From Methylobacterium planeticum (GTDB lineage: Bacteria > Pseudomonadota > Alphaproteobacteria > Rhizobiales > Beijerinckiaceae), in contig NZ_VZZJ01000018.1 of the NCBI RefSeq assembly GCF_008806345.1, positions 37,099-101,098 on the forward strand: a stretch of DNA of 64,000 bases. Direction: 5' to 3'. The notes below the pieces were generated by a model. That model ran no database searches. It saw nothing but the letters and a program-made list of their open reading frames with translations, and was not told where the DNA came from. A program made the position numbers and the translations under genes. Below are positions 44,379 through 52,709 of this stretch, in pieces (position 1 is the first letter of the stretch; every line of letters starts with the position of its first letter).

Positions 44379-45410
44379 TCAGGCCTTCGCCCTCTCCCGA
44401 GCGACCACAGCGGCTGTCCCGATGATGCGTGCGCCGGGGTGCCGGACCCGATCCAGAAAACGGTCAAGACTTTCCTCGATCTCGCGCCGCCCGATGCCAT
44501 TCGTGATGAACACGAGGTAGCCCGGTTGCCCGTCGTCATCCTCTGGCCTGAGATGACGCGGCGGGTGGACGACGTGTTGGACGCCGTGGATGACGAGCGG
44601 CGCCGGCGACGTCGTCGTCCGCAAGAGACCTTTGACCCGAACGATGCGTGAACCGTGCGCGTGCAGCAGGGCCGACAGCCAGAGCGTGAAGGCGGGCCAA
44701 TCGAGCGCCCCATCCCGGTGCATCACGAACGAGGTCCAATTGGCTGCGTGCGTCGTGTCCTCGGCTCGGAAACCGGAGCCGTGAAGCGGCGTGACGCCGT
44801 CTTCGGCGGCAAACACCTGCTCCAGATCGAAATCGGGTGCGTGCGCGTCAAGGATGCGTGCGTCCGGCGTGACCGAGCGCACGGCGCTGACGAGATCGCC
44901 CCACTCAGCCGCGCGGCCCATGTCCATCTTGGTCACGACGACCGTATCGGCGACGGCGAGCTGGCGGAGGGCCTCGCCATGCGCCGCGATGCTCGCCAGC
45001 CCGTTCACGGCATCCAGAACGCAGATCACGCGCCCGAGCCTGACATGTGCCCGCATCCAGGGATCCCGGCCGAGCGCCGAGACGACGGGCGACGGGTCCG
45101 CGAGACCCGTCGTCTCGATCACCGCCCTTGCCAGCGGGTTCCCGCCCTCGCGCTGCGCGCGGCGCACGAGGTCGTGGATGGCCTCACCGATATCCTGCCG
45201 ACGCGCGCAGCAGATACAGCCGCCTTCGACCAGTTCGAGGTGTTCCTTGGCATGAACCAGCAGGCGGTGGTCGAGGCCGACCTCGCCGAACTCGTTCACG
45301 ACGACGCCGGTCGTGCCCGTGGAAGGCTTGCGCAGCAATTGCTGAAGCAAGGTGGTCTTTCCGCTCCCGAGAAAGCCCGTGATGATGAAGAGCGGCAGAC
45401 GTTCGGTCAT
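44379..45410 (-). CDS. CobW-family GTPase metallochaperone (COG0523)
   Basis: A 343-residue protein with the G3E GTPase motifs: Walker A GFLGSGKTT, the metal-binding CxCC in EGGCICCARRQD, an ETTGLADP switch segment and VVTKMDM (base recognition). The C-terminal CobW domain follows from ~230. Members deliver Zn2+ or another metal to a client enzyme. Its ATG overlaps the stop of the small Cys protein gene by 4 bp (45407-45410). The divergent cyclic amidohydrolase, a metal enzyme, is the natural client; this is inference from context. Confidence 0.88.
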   Translation of the reverse strand: MTERLPLFIITGFLGSGKTTLLQQLLRKPSTGTTGVVVNEFGEVGLDHRLLVHAKEHLELVEGGCICCARRQDIGEAIHDLVRRAQREGGNPLARAVIETTGLADPSPVVSALGRDPWMRAHVRLGRVICVLDAVNGLASIAAHGEALRQLAVADTVVVTKMDMGRAAEWGDLVSAVRSVTPDARILDAHAPDFDLEQVFAAEDGVTPLHGSGFRAEDTTHAANWTSFVMHRDGALDWPAFTLWLSALLHAHGSRIVRVKGLLRTTTSPAPLVIHGVQHVVHPPRHLRPEDDDGQPGYLVFITNGIGRREIEESLDRFLDRVRHPGARIIGTAAVVARERAKA

Positions 45411-45727
45411 TGCACCGCGCCTCCAACGCCTTGTCCCAGGAGGGGATCGATCCGTTCTCCAGTGAGGGCCTCGACCGCCGACCAGAGATCGGACAGGGTC
45501 GGGGCGAGACGTGACCTGCCGTGCCGGTCGAATACGGCGAGGATCTCGCCGTCCCAGTCCTCGCAGGAGGCTCCGAGTGGCTCGATCAAATCGTTGATCA
45601 TGGCGATACGTCGGCGGCGTTCCTCGCGGTAGTGGCGGATGTCGCCAAACGGGAAGCGCTCGTTCCGGACACGGCCGAAGTCACTCCAATGTTCTCCGGC
45701 GCCGAAGATCGCGCAGACTTCACACAT
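45407..45727 (-). CDS. small Cys-start protein between GntR and CobW
   Basis: A 106-residue protein. It begins MCEVCAIFGAGEHWSDFGRV with a CxxC pair and ends in a helix (LAPTLSDLWSAVEALTGERI). The ATG overlaps the GntR stop by 8 bp and its stop overlaps the cobW start, so three genes are tightly coupled. The CxxC may bind a metal. I do not recognise a named family; the gene order suggests a partner of CobW. Confidence 0.68.
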   Translation of the reverse strand: MCEVCAIFGAGEHWSDFGRVRNERFPFGDIRHYREERRRRIAMINDLIEPLGASCEDWDGEILAVFDRHGRSRLAPTLSDLWSAVEALTGERIDPLLGQGVGGAVQ

Positions 45728-46505
45728 GGCTTCCCCCTTTTGCTGGAATTTGCAGGTCGATCGAAAATGCCGGCGTCGTCGATCGAGTTAGGAAGTCGCC
45801 GAAACGCTGCCGGGCCGTGTCGACATGGGTCGCCGCACTTGCCTCGGCGCGGTCCTGATCCTCCCGCCGGAGGGCATCTGCCATCTCGGCGTGGTCGGCG
45901 ACGATCCGATCGAGGTGGTCCCGGTAGGCGATCGTCGATGCGAAGGCCTCCCTGAACATGGCCAACCTGTCGATGCGCAGGCCTTCCGTCAGGATCTGAC
46001 GGTAGCAGCCCGCAAAGATGGAGTTGCGGGAGGCCGCCCCGATCGCGTTGTGGAACCGCCAGTTCGCCTCCGTCATCGCCACGCCGTCGCGCGCCGCCGC
46101 CGCATCCTCGAAGACGGCTCTTTCCTTGTCGATCAGTTCCATCTCCTCCTCGGTCCGCCGGGCCGCCGCCCAGCGCGTGACCAGACGCTGCATCACGTCC
46201 AATCCCTCGATGTGCTCGCGGAGTTCGGTCAGCCCGACCGGGGCGACGCGGGCGCCGCGGTTCGGGGAGAGTTCCACAAGCCGCTCGCCGGCGAGCCGCG
46301 CCAGCGCCTCCCGCACGGGCGTCCGTGACAGGCCGAGCCTCGCGAACACCTCCTCGTCGAGCGGCGAGCCGGGCGCGAGGTTTCGGATGATCTGCTCGCG
46401 CAGCACGTCGTAGGCGTGGCTGGCGGCCCCCCCCTTCGCAGCCCGCTGCACCGCGCGCTTCCCACTCGTCTTCGAGGTTGTGGTTCTCGGCATCTGCACG
46501 TCCAT
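45720..46505 (-). CDS. GntR-family regulator (FCD type)
   Basis: About 261 residues from ATG 46505. The winged helix (about 30-95) has AYDVLREQIIRNLAPGSPLD and LGLSRTPVREALARLAGERL. The FCD effector domain follows, with helix ELREHIEGLDVMQRLVTRWA and His residues in FHNAIG and DHAEMADAL that fit a metal-dependent effector site. The perfect palindrome at 46511-46531 lies only 5 bp upstream of the start codon. It likely represses itself and the divergent amidohydrolase operon until a catabolite binds. Confidence 0.88.
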   Translation of the reverse strand: MDVQMPRTTTSKTSGKRAVQRAAKGGAASHAYDVLREQIIRNLAPGSPLDEEVFARLGLSRTPVREALARLAGERLVELSPNRGARVAPVGLTELREHIEGLDVMQRLVTRWAAARRTEEEMELIDKERAVFEDAAAARDGVAMTEANWRFHNAIGAASRNSIFAGCYRQILTEGLRIDRLAMFREAFASTIAYRDHLDRIVADHAEMADALRREDQDRAEASAATHVDTARQRFGDFLTRSTTPAFSIDLQIPAKGGSHV

Positions 46506-46510
46506 CTTGA

Positions 46511-46531
46511 TTTCATACACGATGTATGAAA
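46511..46531. promoter_or_regulatory. perfect palindromic operator for the GntR regulator
   Basis: TTTCATACA (46511-46519) and TGTATGAAA (46523-46531) are exact complements around a CGA centre. The inner ATACA/TGTAT symmetry is like known FadR/FCD-type operators. It sits between the divergent gntR and amidohydrolase genes, 5 bp from the gntR ATG at 46505 and 59 bp before the ATG at 46591. It is the most convincing operator in the window. Confidence 0.7.
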
Positions 46532-46590
46532 ACTTGCATATACGGTTCATGAAACGACCGCTGGTGGGGCGACCGGCAATGGGGGTCGTT

Positions 46591-48012
46591 ATGACGCAAA
46601 CCTATGACCTCGTGGTGGAAAGCGGGACCGTGACCACCGCGTCCGCGTCGTGGAAGGCGGACATCGCGGTTCTCGACGGGAAGATCGCGGCGATCGGCGG
46701 TCCCTTCCCGGCCGCCCACCGCCGCATCGATGCGCGCGGAATGCACGTGGTGCCGGGCTTCTGGCACGTCCACTGCCACTTCCGGGAGCCGGGCCACACC
46801 TACAAGGAGGATTTCGGCACTGGCACGCGTGCCGCGGCGGCGGGGGGCGTGACCTTCTGCATCGACATGACCAACAACGACCCTCATCCGACGACGCTCG
46901 AGACGTTCGAGATGAAGAAGGCGCTCGTCGCCCCGAAGGCACACGTCGATTACGCACTCTATGGTGGCGGCCTCTATCCACGGACGGTCGAGGCGTTGGC
47001 CAAGGCCGGTGCGATCGGCATCAAGGTGTTCAACACGCGCCACATCAAGGAGGTGTATCCCTACATCTCCGAGCTCGGCGTGCTCGATCACGGGATCCTC
47101 TACGAACTCTACGAAGCCACGCGTGATGTCGGCCTCGGCGCTGCGGTCCACCATGACGATCCGGAATGGGTGAAACGGCTGACCTTCCGCGACTACATCG
47201 ACAAGGGTCGAACCGACTTCGCCGCCTACCTCGACAGCCGCCGCAATGGGTACATGTACGGCCACGGCATGGTCGCCGGCCTCGCGGCATCGCTCTACTA
47301 CGCGCGTATCTGCGGCGTGCGCCTGCATGTGCTCCATTGCGGGCTGATGCCGGTCGGCGCCTTCGAGATGATCCGGCACGCCAAGTTCGACCTCGGGCAA
47401 GCCGTGACCGCCGAGCTGGATTTCGCCTCCATGCTCAACACGCCCGAGCAGGAGGCCAAGGTGGGCCCGCGCACCTGCTTCACCCACGTCGATCCCGAAG
47501 CGAGCTGGGCCGCCATCCGTGACGGCATCGCCGACGTGCTGGTGCTGGAGCACGCCCCCCACACGGCAGAGGAGGTCGATCCCGGCTGGCAGGACATGTT
47601 CTCGGTCCCGCTCGGTGGGACCGGCGTTCAGGAGTTCGTCCCGATGCTCCTGAACGCCGTCAACCAAGGCCGCCTGACCCTGAACGATGCCGTTCGCCTC
47701 TGTAGCGAGACGCCCGCCAAGATCTTCGGCCTTCATCCGCGCAAAGGCTCGCTCGAGGTGGGTGCCGACGCGGACCTGACGATCGTCGATCTCGATCGCG
47801 AGGTCGTCTTCAAGCACTCCGACATGCTCTCGAAGACGGGCTACACGGTTTGGGAGGGCATGAAGGCCAAGGGCGCACCCGTCTGCACGATCGTCCGCGG
47901 CGCGACCGTGATGCGCGAGGGCAAGGTCGTCGGGGAGCCTGGCTATGGGCGTTTCACGCCCGGCATCGCCGCCACTCCGCCCTCGTCGACCACGCCTGCC
48001 GTCTCCGCCTGA
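46591..48012 (+). CDS. cyclic amidohydrolase (dihydroorotase/hydantoinase superfamily)
   Basis: About 473 residues from ATG 46591; GGGGG upstream is a modest site and other ATGs lie at 46549 and 46579. The metal motif HxH is in GFWHVHCHFREPG. The lysine that becomes carboxylated is in AIGIKVFNTRH. Further His are in VHHDDPEW and LHVLHCG. The usual catalytic Asp in DHAPH is Glu here (VLEHAPHT). The enzyme probably opens a cyclic amide or imide with one or two metal ions. It is co-directed with the MFS gene 25 bp downstream and faces the CobW operon. Confidence 0.85.
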   Translation: MTQTYDLVVESGTVTTASASWKADIAVLDGKIAAIGGPFPAAHRRIDARGMHVVPGFWHVHCHFREPGHTYKEDFGTGTRAAAAGGVTFCIDMTNNDPHPTTLETFEMKKALVAPKAHVDYALYGGGLYPRTVEALAKAGAIGIKVFNTRHIKEVYPYISELGVLDHGILYELYEATRDVGLGAAVHHDDPEWVKRLTFRDYIDKGRTDFAAYLDSRRNGYMYGHGMVAGLAASLYYARICGVRLHVLHCGLMPVGAFEMIRHAKFDLGQAVTAELDFASMLNTPEQEAKVGPRTCFTHVDPEASWAAIRDGIADVLVLEHAPHTAEEVDPGWQDMFSVPLGGTGVQEFVPMLLNAVNQGRLTLNDAVRLCSETPAKIFGLHPRKGSLEVGADADLTIVDLDREVVFKHSDMLSKTGYTVWEGMKAKGAPVCTIVRGATVMREGKVVGEPGYGRFTPGIAATPPSSTTPAVSA

Positions 48013-48037
48013 CCCGTAGCCGTAAGGATCCGAGGCC

Positions 48038-49441
48038 ATGAACGCCGCGCTTCTCAACCTCACGCAGCGCCTCGACCGACTGCCAGGCTCGCGCATCCAC
48101 ACCAAGATGCTGGTGATCGCGGCGCTGTCGCTCTTCTTCGATACGCTCGACACCGTCGTGACGGGCTTCGTGCTCGCGGATCTGCGCGGCCGTTGGGACT
48201 TCGGGCCGCGCGAGATCGGCATCGTCTCGGCGATCGGGCTGTTCGGCTATCTCATCGGGTCGGCCGCGGCCGGCTTTGCGGCCGATCACCTCGGCCGCAA
48301 GAAGACAATCCTCTATACCCTCCTGCTGTACTCGGCCTTCTCGGCGTCGCGCGGGTTCTCAGACAACCTGATCGTCTTCGCGATCCTGAACTTCTTCACG
48401 TGGGTGTTCGTCGGCGCCGAGAGTTCGACTGTCCCCGCGTACCTGATCGAGCTCTGGCCGTCCCGCATCCGTGGCAAGCTCAATGGCTGGATGATGGGGT
48501 TCTTCGCCCTCGGCCTTGCCGCGTCGCCGATCTGGGCCCTGTACCTCATTCCCACGCTCGGCTGGCAGTGGGCGCTCTTTCTGACAGCCCCCTTCGCAGC
48601 GCTGGGCGGTTTGATGCGCTCAGCCCTGCCGGAATCTCCGCGGTGGCTGGTCGCCCAGGGCCGGACCGATGAGGCCGACCGTGTCGTCACCGGCATCGAA
48701 CGCGCCATCGAGCGGGAGAGGAACATCACGCTGCCGCCGGTCGCTCTCCAGGAGCCGGCGCCTGGCCCGCGCACCATCGAGAAGCAGTCGGCCTGGACGC
48801 TGGTGAGCCGCCCCTACCTCCGGGTGACGATCATGCTCTGGATCGCATGGTTTGCGCAGTATGGCGTGCTTTATACCTTCATGACCGTGCTGCCGACGAT
48901 CCTTGCGCTGGAAGGCTATCCAGTCGTCAAGTCGTTCCAGTTCTCAGTGTTCATCTTTTCGGCGTTCGTTCCAGCCTACGTTTTCGGCGGATACGTAGTT
49001 GAATGGTTGGATCGCAAATACGCCGCAGCGGTCTCCTACGTGTCGATCGCGTTGTTTGGAACTCTGTTCGGTTTCGCCACCGATACGACGATGATGATCG
49101 TGTTCGGCGGCCTGACAGCGTTCTCGCTCGGGATCGGCGCCACATTCATCTACACCTATACACCGGAACTCTATCCAACTGAGATCCGTGCGACGGGGAT
49201 GGGCATCTGCTCAGCCTGGGGCCGGGTTGGTGCGATCCTACTCTTGCTCGCCTTCGGCGTCTTTGCGGTGCTGCAAGGCAAGCTCGTGCTGTTCCTCGTC
49301 AGCGACGTCATGCTCCTGTGCGCCTTTACGGCGGTGCTGGTCTTCGGCCCCTCGACCAAGGGAAAGTCGCTTGAGGCCAGTTCGATCGCGCCCACTCAAG
49401 AAGTGACACAGAGCGCTGTCGCACCCGTCAGGATAGTCTAG
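48038..49441 (+). CDS. MFS metabolite:proton symporter
   Basis: A 467-residue, 12-segment protein. The loop motif FAADHLGRKKTILYTLLLYS and the repeated half-signatures ELWPSRIRGKLNGW and PELYPTEIRATGMG fit the sugar-porter/aromatic acid:H+ symporter type. It is likely to import the substrate (or export the product) of the amidohydrolase encoded just upstream. The stop codon overlaps the decayed YCII gene on the opposite strand. Confidence 0.88.
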   Translation: MNAALLNLTQRLDRLPGSRIHTKMLVIAALSLFFDTLDTVVTGFVLADLRGRWDFGPREIGIVSAIGLFGYLIGSAAAGFAADHLGRKKTILYTLLLYSAFSASRGFSDNLIVFAILNFFTWVFVGAESSTVPAYLIELWPSRIRGKLNGWMMGFFALGLAASPIWALYLIPTLGWQWALFLTAPFAALGGLMRSALPESPRWLVAQGRTDEADRVVTGIERAIERERNITLPPVALQEPAPGPRTIEKQSAWTLVSRPYLRVTIMLWIAWFAQYGVLYTFMTVLPTILALEGYPVVKSFQFSVFIFSAFVPAYVFGGYVVEWLDRKYAAAVSYVSIALFGTLFGFATDTTMMIVFGGLTAFSLGIGATFIYTYTPELYPTEIRATGMGICSAWGRVGAILLLLAFGVFAVLQGKLVLFLVSDVMLLCAFTAVLVFGPSTKGKSLEASSIAPTQEVTQSAVAPVRIV

Positions 49442-49740
49442 ATGTTCGGCCCCGCATTCACCGATAATCGATGGACCCTGAACGAATAGAGGCCGATCGT
49501 TTAACCCGCGCCGTTGACGGCAAATGGGTCGCCAGACGCGAACGATCGGGCGGCCGCGGCATCGTCGACTTCTACCACGAGGAGACGTCCGATCGGGCGC
49601 GTTTCAGCATCATCCAGGAGCGGTCCCGCAATCAGCATCTTCCACGGGGCTGATGCGAGATACGTACGATGCTCGTCGTTGTAGGTCCGCCGGATCGATG
49701 GATCGGCCACGTCGAGGCGATGGATGGCGAGGAGATTTCT
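49438..49740 (-). pseudogene. decayed YCII-domain (YciI-like) gene
   Basis: The minus-strand frame from 49740 to the TAG at 49438 encodes about 100 residues of YCII type: NLLAIHRLDVADPSIRRTY, then DEHRTYLASAPWKMLIAGPL, then IGRLLVVEVDDAAAARSF and SGDPFAVNGAG. A TAA at 49501-49503 interrupts it; the reading continues in frame as TIGLYSFRVHRLSVNAG, which fits the family's C-terminal strand. No start codon exists at the expected N-terminus; the first possible is GTG 49710. Two defects in an otherwise complete domain indicate a recent pseudogene, unless the short 69-residue version is used. A sequencing error at the stop is possible. Confidence 0.6.
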
Positions 49741-49794
49741 CTAAACCCCACTGTCTCTGGGACGGGCCGCACGCATCCTGGCATGACCATTCCC

Positions 49795-51150
49795 TCAGGT
49801 CGCCCGCGTTCCGAATGCGGCCTCCATCTCCCGCCGAAGGCGCACGACGGGATCGGTCGGGTCGAACGTGATGTCTGTCCAACGAACTCCCGTTCCCATC
49901 GCAACGTCACGCGTCAACGTCACACGCTGCGCCAGACCCAACGGCAGGTAGCCTTCCCGCAGTGACACGTCGGCCGGGGTTTGCCGCCCCCAGACGCAGT
50001 AGCCGCCCTCACCATCGAGTATTTCGCCAGCCCTCAGGTCGCGCTTGGCAGTGGCGACGACATCGGCGCTGAAGCCGATCGGCGCGCCAGTCGGCTGCCT
50101 CAGAAGGGCGGCCCATGCCGCCGAGATGCCGAGTTCGAGGCCGCTGAAGTGGATCGGCCGGTAGAGGGCCGCGTAGCGGCCCGTCGAATCGGGAAGCATA
50201 TGGTACTCGCGGAAGCATTCCCGAGTGTAGGAGCTGTCCTCCGCCGCCTCGACCACGACGAAGGTGCCGTGGGCGAGGTTGTGGGGTACGGGTGATCCAT
50301 CGCGGGAGAGCGAGGACACACATTCCGTCACGCCGGCCTTCTCCAGATTGCCGCCCTGATCCTTCGGGCGCAACACGTCGGCGAGTTCGAAGCGGGTCGC
50401 GGGCGGAAACTCCAAGCCATGCGATTGAGCGTGAAGCCCCGTCGCGTTGGCGACGGCGGTCATTTCGATTGCCGATTTGGTTCCGTCGACGAAGCTATTG
50501 AACATCTTCGGGTTGATCGAAGAATGATCCGCGATCTCGATCAGTCCCGGCAAGTTGTCGAACACCGTGTCGGGCGTCGATTGATGGAAGCGCGGCAGGT
50601 AGCGCGTCCCCTTACCGGCAGCCACAATTCGAAAGCCGCAGGCGCGTGCCCAATCCACATGTTCGCAGACGATCGCCGGCTGGTCGCCGTAGGCAAGCGA
50701 GTACACGACGCCCGCCTGCCGGGCGCGACGGGCGAGCAGGGGACCCGCCACCACGTCAGCCTCGACATTGACCATCACGATGTGCTTGCCGGCCGCGATC
50801 GACGCGAGGGCGAGGTGGATACCGATGCGCGGATCACCGGTCGCCTCGATGACGACCTCGATGCCCTCCGCCCGGATCAGCTCGTTGGCGTCGTCCGTGA
50901 GGTAGGTCCCGCCCGTGCGGATCGCGTCCTCGCAGGAGCGCGCCGCGTACCGCTCCGCGGGCCAGTTGCACGCAGCCAGCTGGCTCGCGGCCCGCGCGAC
51001 GTTGAGGTCGGCGACCGCGACGATCTGCATGCCGGGCGTCGTGCGCGCCTGCGCCAGAAACATCGTCCCGTACTTGCCCGCCCCGATCAGGCCGACGGTC
51101 ACCGGCCTGCCGGCGGCCTGCCGAGCCAGCAACAATGGGTAGAGGTTCAT
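49795..51150 (-). CDS. NAD(P)-dependent oxidoreductase, homoserine-dehydrogenase-like
   Basis: A 451-residue protein with Rossmann motif VGLIGAGKYGTMFLAQ and VVIEATGDPRIGIHLALASI. The middle (GYSLAYGDQP-like LAYGDQPAIVCEHVDWA) and the C-terminal part with RAGEILDGEGGYCVWG resemble the group of Gfo/Idh/MocA-like enzymes that carry a SAF domain at the end. It oxidises or reduces a hydroxy/oxo compound in the cytosol. It is the last gene of the four-gene operon and follows the ALDH gene by 22 bp. The substrate is unknown. Confidence 0.75.
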   Translation of the reverse strand: MNLYPLLLARQAAGRPVTVGLIGAGKYGTMFLAQARTTPGMQIVAVADLNVARAASQLAACNWPAERYAARSCEDAIRTGGTYLTDDANELIRAEGIEVVIEATGDPRIGIHLALASIAAGKHIVMVNVEADVVAGPLLARRARQAGVVYSLAYGDQPAIVCEHVDWARACGFRIVAAGKGTRYLPRFHQSTPDTVFDNLPGLIEIADHSSINPKMFNSFVDGTKSAIEMTAVANATGLHAQSHGLEFPPATRFELADVLRPKDQGGNLEKAGVTECVSSLSRDGSPVPHNLAHGTFVVVEAAEDSSYTRECFREYHMLPDSTGRYAALYRPIHFSGLELGISAAWAALLRQPTGAPIGFSADVVATAKRDLRAGEILDGEGGYCVWGRQTPADVSLREGYLPLGLAQRVTLTRDVAMGTGVRWTDITFDPTDPVVRLRREMEAAFGTRAT

Positions 51151-51172
51151 CGAAAGCGTCCCCTCATGGCAT

Positions 51173-52684
51173 TCACCGAGCGCCCGGAGGCGGAGGCAGG
51201 GCGAGGTTGACGTTCACGCTCTTCGTTTCGGTGAAACTGTCGAGCATGCCCTCGAGCGACATCTCGCGGCCGATCCCGCTCTCCTTGATGCCCCCGTAGG
51301 ACTGGCCGAGCGCCTGGCCGCCGCCCTGATTGACTTGGACCCATCCGGCCTCGACGGCATGCGCGGCCCGCAACGCCCGCCCGATGTCGCGCGACCAAAT
51401 ATAGGCGGCCAGCCCATAATGGCTGTCGTTGGCCATGCGGATCGCTTCCTCCTCGTCCGTCCAGGGGATCGCAACAAGCACAGGGCCAAAGATCTCCTCC
51501 CGGGCGAGGCGCCACGCGTTGGAGGTGTCCGCAAAGATCGTCGGCACTGCGAAGTAACCACGGGTGAGTGGGCCCTCCTGAGGCGGCATCCCGCCGGTCA
51601 CGAGCCGCGACTCGGCACGGCTCAGCCCCTCAGAGACGTAGCCGCAAATCTTCGTGAATTGGCGCTCGTTGATGACGGAGCCGATATCCGTCGCCTCGTC
51701 GAGCGGATCGCCGATCTTCAGAGCCGAGACCCGAGCGACGAGGCGGTCGAGGAACGAATCGAAGATGTCGGCGTGGAGGAACAGACGCGATCCCGCCGTG
51801 CAGGACTGACTCTGGCGCGTGAAGCGCATCGACGCCACGATCCCGTCCAGGACCCAATCCTCGTCGGCGTCGGGATAGACGATCGACGGGCTCTTTCCAC
51901 CCAGTTCGAGCGACACCGGCGCGACCCGCTCTGCCGCGGCACGCATGATGGACTTGCCCACGGCGGTCGACCCGGTGAAGCTGACCTTCCTCACCAGCGG
52001 GTGGGCGGCGAGGGGCTCGCCGCATTCTTTGCCGTAGCCGGTGACGACGTTGACGACCCCAGGCGGCAAATGGTCCTGGCAGATCCCGGCGATCATCAAC
52101 ACCGCGAGCGGCGCGTCCTCGGCAGCCTTCAGAACGATCGTGTTCCCGGCGCAGACGGCCGGCGCGATCTTGAGCGCAGCGAGCTGCGCCGGGGCGTTCC
52201 AGGGCACGATCGCGCCCACCACGCCGATCGGCTCACGACGCGAGTAGCTCAGCTGGCCCTCGCCGAGGGGAATCGTCACCCCCTTCAATTCGCCCGCGAG
52301 CCCGCCGAAATACCGAAAGGCATCGGCGACCATCCGCGCCTCGCCCCGTGCCTGAGTCCGTAGGGCATTGCCGGTCTCGCTGGCGATCAGGCGCGCCAGC
52401 TCCTCCTGCCGCGCTTCGAGCGCCTCGCCGATGGCGAGGAGAAGCCGGCCGCGATCGCGCGCCGCCACGCGGGACCAGGCCTGGAACGCGGCCGCGGCCG
52501 CGTCGACCGCGAGGTCGACATCCGCCGCGTCGCCCCTGGGGACTTCACCGATCGGTTCGCGCCGCCCGGGATTCTCGACGACGATGGTCTGGCCGGACAG
52601 AGCGGGGCGCCACGCGCCGCCGATCAGCATCCGCTTCAGCGGGAGGTCGGGCGCGGAGGCGGCGGCAGCCTGCGGTGACGACAT
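51173..52684 (-). CDS. aldehyde dehydrogenase (NAD(P)+)
   Basis: A 503-residue ALDH superfamily member. It has VPWNAPAQLAALKIAPA (Asn in the PWN segment), the cofactor Lys in VLKAAED, the GSTAVGK nucleotide loop, general base Glu in LELGGKSPSIV and the nucleophile Cys in QSQSCTAGSR. The end GQALGQSYGGIKESGIGREM is as in typical class members. It oxidises an aldehyde from the preceding steps to an acid. The HIBADH gene lies 25 bp upstream, the oxidoreductase 22 bp downstream. Confidence 0.92.
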   Translation of the reverse strand: MSSPQAAAASAPDLPLKRMLIGGAWRPALSGQTIVVENPGRREPIGEVPRGDAADVDLAVDAAAAAFQAWSRVAARDRGRLLLAIGEALEARQEELARLIASETGNALRTQARGEARMVADAFRYFGGLAGELKGVTIPLGEGQLSYSRREPIGVVGAIVPWNAPAQLAALKIAPAVCAGNTIVLKAAEDAPLAVLMIAGICQDHLPPGVVNVVTGYGKECGEPLAAHPLVRKVSFTGSTAVGKSIMRAAAERVAPVSLELGGKSPSIVYPDADEDWVLDGIVASMRFTRQSQSCTAGSRLFLHADIFDSFLDRLVARVSALKIGDPLDEATDIGSVINERQFTKICGYVSEGLSRAESRLVTGGMPPQEGPLTRGYFAVPTIFADTSNAWRLAREEIFGPVLVAIPWTDEEEAIRMANDSHYGLAAYIWSRDIGRALRAAHAVEAGWVQVNQGGGQALGQSYGGIKESGIGREMSLEGMLDSFTETKSVNVNLALPPPPGAR

Positions 52685-52709
52685 GGTGGCTCCTTCGTTT
52701 TGTGATGGT

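Noticed and set aside
49471..49653. A 60-residue plus-strand ORF after the MFS gene
   Set aside because: It overlaps the YCII-like frame on the other strand, which has recognisable domain sequence. The plus frame has none.
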